A stretch of 64,000 nt of DNA, taken from assembly GCF_001570425.1 (NCBI RefSeq), contig NZ_BCSX01000020.1:1-64000 (forward strand). Reading direction: 5' to 3'. The notes below the pieces were generated by a model. It was not told the DNA's origin and searched no databases. It was given only the letters and a program-made list of their open reading frames with translations. A program made the translations under genes and the position numbers. Source of the stretch: Mycolicibacterium brisbanense (GTDB lineage Bacteria; Actinomycetota; Actinomycetes; Mycobacteriales; Mycobacteriaceae). Positions within the stretch are counted from its first letter, which is position 1; the number at the start of each line of letters is the position of its first letter. Positions 61,370 to 64,000 of this stretch are shown one piece after another.

Positions 61370-62950
61370 ATGACCGACTACCGCAACGGCGGAGCAGCCG
61401 TGGTGGAAACCCTTGCCCTGCACGGTGTCGACACCATCTTCGGCATTCCCGGCACCCACAACCTGGAGATCTACCGCCATCTCGGCGACGCCGGGATCCG
61501 CGCCGTGACACCCCGACATGAGCAGGGGGCGGGCTACGCTGCCGAGGCCTACGCCCGTGTCTCGGGTCGCCCGGGTGTCGTGGTGGCCACCAGCGGCCCC
61601 GGTTTGACCAACGCCATGACCGCCGCTGCCACCGCCTACGCGGAATCGCAGCCGATGCTGGCGTTGTCCTCGGGCATGCCGACCGGCGCCGAAGGGCGCG
61701 ATCTCGGGCAACTCCACGAGGCCAAGAACATCAGCGGGGCGATGAACGAGCTTGTGCGCTGGAGCCGTCGGGTGCGCAGCGCCGACGAGGCCGCCGAGGC
61801 GGTGACCGAGGCGTTCGGCAGCTTCACCGGCCGCCGGCCGCGACCGGTTCACATCGAGGTCCCGATCGACGTGCTGGAGTCCCCCTGGTCGGGCCGGGCC
61901 AGGCAGTGCGCGAAACTGGTTGCCCCGCAGGCTGATCCGGAGACGGTCCGGCACGCCGCGGCCGCGCTGGCCGCCGCCGAAGCGCCGTTCATCATCGCTG
62001 GGGGAGGAGCCGTCGACGCGCAGCCGGAGCTCACCGCGCTGGCCGAACTGCTCGGCGCTCCCGTCGCCACCACCGTCAACGGCAAAGGCGCTCTCTCCGA
62101 GACACATCCGCTGTCCATCGGCGCGTCGGTGCGGTTGCGGACCGTGCAGAACGCTGCCGCCGAGAGCGATGCCCTGCTGCTCATCGGCACCGAGCTCGGC
62201 GATTCCGACCTGTGGGAAGGGCAGATCCGAGGCAAGGTCGTGATCCGGTGCGACATCGAGCCCGGCCAGCTCGACAAGAACTGCCCGGCTGACATCGCTC
62301 TGCTGGGCGACGCCGCCACCACACTGGCCGCGCTGGCGGCTGCGCTGTCCGACCGGCCGGCGGCCGACGGATCGGCGCGCGCCGCAGCGCTGCGCGCCGA
62401 ATGTGTCAGCGAGGCGGCCCGCGACGCCGGGCCCTATGCCGAGATCAACGCCGCTGTGCGGGCCGCATTACCGGCCGAAGCCATCCTGACCGGAGACAGC
62501 TCGCAGGTCACCTATTTCGGTTCGGTGCACTTCTTCGACGTGCCGGGCCCGCGCCAGTTCTGCTACATGCCCGGCTACGCCACGCTGGGCTACGGTCTGC
62601 CCGCAGGCCTCGGGGCGTCGATCGCCCGACCGGGCGTACCGGTCGCGGTCCTGCTCGGCGACGGGGCACTCATGTTCTCCGTCCAGGAGCTCATCACCCT
62701 TGTGGAACAACGGCTTCCGGTACCGGTAGTGGTTGTCGACAACGGCGGATACCGGGAGATCCGGGAACAGCAGGCCAGTCGCGGGATCGCCCCGATCGGC
62801 GTCGATCTGCATACCCCTGATCTCGCCGCCATGGCGATTGCCATGGGCGCCAACGGTCTCCGTACCACGTCCACCGACAAGGTGACAGACCTCGTCGGCG
62901 CCGCACTATCGGCCGAGGGACCCACCCTCATCCACCTGGACCTGCGCTGA
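61370..62950 (+). CDS. ThDP-dependent decarboxylase, acetolactate-synthase-like (AruI candidate)
   Basis: 526 aa. Three ThDP-enzyme domains: N-terminal Pyr domain with catalytic Glu in VTPRHEQGAGYAAEAYARVSG, central domain (AAAEAPFIIAGGGAVDAQPEL), C-terminal PP domain with GDGALMFSVQELITLVEQRLPVPVVVVDNGGY (GDG-x(26)-N Mg/ThDP motif, cited in part). No regulatory ilvN-like gene follows, and the context with a ureohydrolase, PucR regulator and symporter argues against anabolic acetolactate synthase. 2-Ketoarginine decarboxylase AruI of Pseudomonas is of this type and size, giving 4-guanidinobutyraldehyde. Other 2-keto acids cannot be excluded. Preceded by the ureohydrolase stop (TGATATG). Confidence 0.85.
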   Translation: MTDYRNGGAAVVETLALHGVDTIFGIPGTHNLEIYRHLGDAGIRAVTPRHEQGAGYAAEAYARVSGRPGVVVATSGPGLTNAMTAAATAYAESQPMLALSSGMPTGAEGRDLGQLHEAKNISGAMNELVRWSRRVRSADEAAEAVTEAFGSFTGRRPRPVHIEVPIDVLESPWSGRARQCAKLVAPQADPETVRHAAAALAAAEAPFIIAGGGAVDAQPELTALAELLGAPVATTVNGKGALSETHPLSIGASVRLRTVQNAAAESDALLLIGTELGDSDLWEGQIRGKVVIRCDIEPGQLDKNCPADIALLGDAATTLAALAAALSDRPAADGSARAAALRAECVSEAARDAGPYAEINAAVRAALPAEAILTGDSSQVTYFGSVHFFDVPGPRQFCYMPGYATLGYGLPAGLGASIARPGVPVAVLLGDGALMFSVQELITLVEQRLPVPVVVVDNGGYREIREQQASRGIAPIGVDLHTPDLAAMAIAMGANGLRTTSTDKVTDLVGAALSAEGPTLIHLDLR

Positions 62951-62991
62951 GTCCAGCGCTACACCCCTGACAAACAGAAAGGAGCGAAGCC

Positions 62992-64000
62992 ATGGACGTC
63001 GCAGTTGTTGCGATCTACATCGTCTCGATGATCGCATTCGGCTTCTGGGGTAAACGTAAGGCAACCACCCAATCCGACTTCCTCGTCGCCGGCCGCCGGC
63101 TCGGGCCGTTCCTGTATTCCGGGACGATGGCGGCCATCGTGCTCGGCGGAGCATCGACCATCGGAGGCGTCGGACTCGGGTACCAGTACGGCATTTCGGG
63201 CATGTGGCTGGTGGTCGCCATCGGCGTCGGCATCCTGCTGCTGAGCCTGCTGTTCGCGGGCCGCATCCAACGGCTGCGGGTCTACACGGTCAGCCAGATG
63301 CTCGAGCTGCGCTACGGGCCGGGCTCGAGTGTGTTGTCCGGCCTGGTGATGTGGGGTTACACCCTGATGCTGTCGGTCACCTCGACCATCGCGTACGCCA
63401 CCATCTTCGGCGCACTGTTCGACATGGCGAAAGTCCCGTCGATCATCCTCGGTGGCAGCGTCGTGATCCTCTACTCGACGCTCGGCGGCATGTGGTCGAT
63501 CACCCTGACCGACTTCGTGCAGTTCATCATCAAGACCATCGGCATCTTCTTCATCTTGCTGCCGATCGTCGTGATCCGCGCAGGCGGTTTCAGCGGCATG
63601 ATCGCGAAACTGCCCGCCGACGCCACGTCGTGGACCGCCATCGGCGGCAGCACCATCGTGACCTATTTCGTCATCTACACCTTCGGCCTGCTGATCGGCC
63701 AGGACATCTGGCAGCGCGTGTTCACCGCGCGCAGCCCGGGCGTGGCCCGCTGGGCGGGCACGGCAGCCGGCGTGTACTGCCTGCTGTACGCCGCGGCTGG
63801 GGCGTTGATCGGCATGGCGGCCCACGTGCTGCTGCCCAAGCTGGACGCCCGCGACGACGCGTTCGCCCGGATCGTCGAGGCACAGCTGCATCCCCTGCTG
63901 GCCGGTCTCGTGCTCGCCGCAGCGCTGGCCGCGGTGATGTCCACCTCCAGCGGTGCACTGATCGCCACCGCCACCGTGTTCAGCCAGGACATCGTCGCCC
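62992..64000 (+). CDS. sodium:solute symporter (SSS family), truncated by window edge
   Basis: 336 codons are present; the gene runs past 64000. From ATG 62992 (GGAG 9-12 bp upstream) it reads MDVAVVAIYIVSMIAFGFWGKRKATTQSDFLVAGRRLGPFLYSGTM (cited in part), the SSS start with the F-L-x-A-G-R-x-L motif, then GGASTIGGVGLGYQYGISGMW and the family block ALAAVMSTSSGALIATATVFSQDI, part of the Na+ site. About nine helices are seen. It would import the compound that the neighbouring ureohydrolase and ThDP enzyme degrade, such as 4-guanidinobutyrate or arginine-derived acids. 41 bp after the ThDP gene, same operon. Confidence 0.9.
   Translation, partial: MDVAVVAIYIVSMIAFGFWGKRKATTQSDFLVAGRRLGPFLYSGTMAAIVLGGASTIGGVGLGYQYGISGMWLVVAIGVGILLLSLLFAGRIQRLRVYTVSQMLELRYGPGSSVLSGLVMWGYTLMLSVTSTIAYATIFGALFDMAKVPSIILGGSVVILYSTLGGMWSITLTDFVQFIIKTIGIFFILLPIVVIRAGGFSGMIAKLPADATSWTAIGGSTIVTYFVIYTFGLLIGQDIWQRVFTARSPGVARWAGTAAGVYCLLYAAAGALIGMAAHVLLPKLDARDDAFARIVEAQLHPLLAGLVLAAALAAVMSTSSGALIATATVFSQDIVA

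Overview
The window is high-GC DNA from a fast-growing mycobacterium (Mycolicibacterium type). The gene order bioQ-bioB-bsaP, nadABC, hisDCBHA-impA-hisFI, leuA-bcpB-trpE, trpCBA-lgt, pykA-tesB-cydCDBA, dps2-cya follows the arrangement I recall for the Mycobacterium smegmatis chromosome, and much of it the Rv1589-Rv1625c stretch of M. tuberculosis. Codon use, GTG/TTG starts, 1-4 bp start/stop overlaps and F420-dependent and trp-associated mycobacterial families agree with this. The species itself cannot be named from the sequence alone.

Layout. 1-160: end of an IS30-like transposase. 163-2863: TetR repressor bioQ divergent from bioB-bsaP and a DUF2567 membrane gene, with a palindromic BioQ box between. 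2870-8494: lipase, then nrtR divergent from nadA-nadB-nadC with a perfect NrtR-type palindrome between them. 8519-9544: LysE-type exporter and a Ddn-like F420 enzyme. 9677-16066: his operon including impA. 16072-22557: an accessory island with an integrative-element-like membrane protein, an orphan UPF0014/FetB permease, an Rv1733c-like membrane protein, a two-gene type II restriction-modification pair, and an ABC ATPase. 22557-25530: GntR regulator divergent from leuA, which carries a leucine-rich leader peptide and attenuator-like hairpins; bcpB converges on leuA. 25583-34206: trpE, a trp-associated membrane protein, trpC, trpB, trpA, lgt and two small membrane genes. 34292-40343: gltBD. 40371-43266: pykA, tesB, a proline-rich DUF4190 protein. 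43277-49620: cydC, cydD, cydB, cydA and an HdeD-like gene, all on the minus strand. 49795-57510: polar amino-acid ABC transporter, rhodanese, MacS/LuxR two-component pair, DUF2339 protein, Dps2. 57507-64000: adenylate cyclase, PucR regulator, and a ureohydrolase / ThDP enzyme / sodium symporter cluster running off the right edge.

How it works together. Most of the window is biosynthesis of cofactors and amino acids (biotin, NAD, His, Leu, Trp, Glu), each unit with its own visible local control: BioQ box, NrtR box, leu leader. The cyd operon supplies the bd oxidase and its assembly transporter. The right-hand cluster is most simply read as uptake and breakdown of a guanidino compound through the 2-ketoarginine / 4-guanidinobutyrate route.

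Most notable: (i) an Lgt of 863 aa whose C-terminal two thirds is a repeated, strongly acidic tail ending in a basic WW motif; (ii) related 29-33 bp elements at three operon junctions (bsaP/DUF2567, hisF/hisI, trpC/trpB), each carrying its own ATG and ending on the ATG of the next gene, in the manner of MIRU elements; (iii) a restriction enzyme candidate with an SxK rather than ExK active-site strand; (iv) the leuA leader. No CRISPR array, tRNA or rRNA gene was seen.
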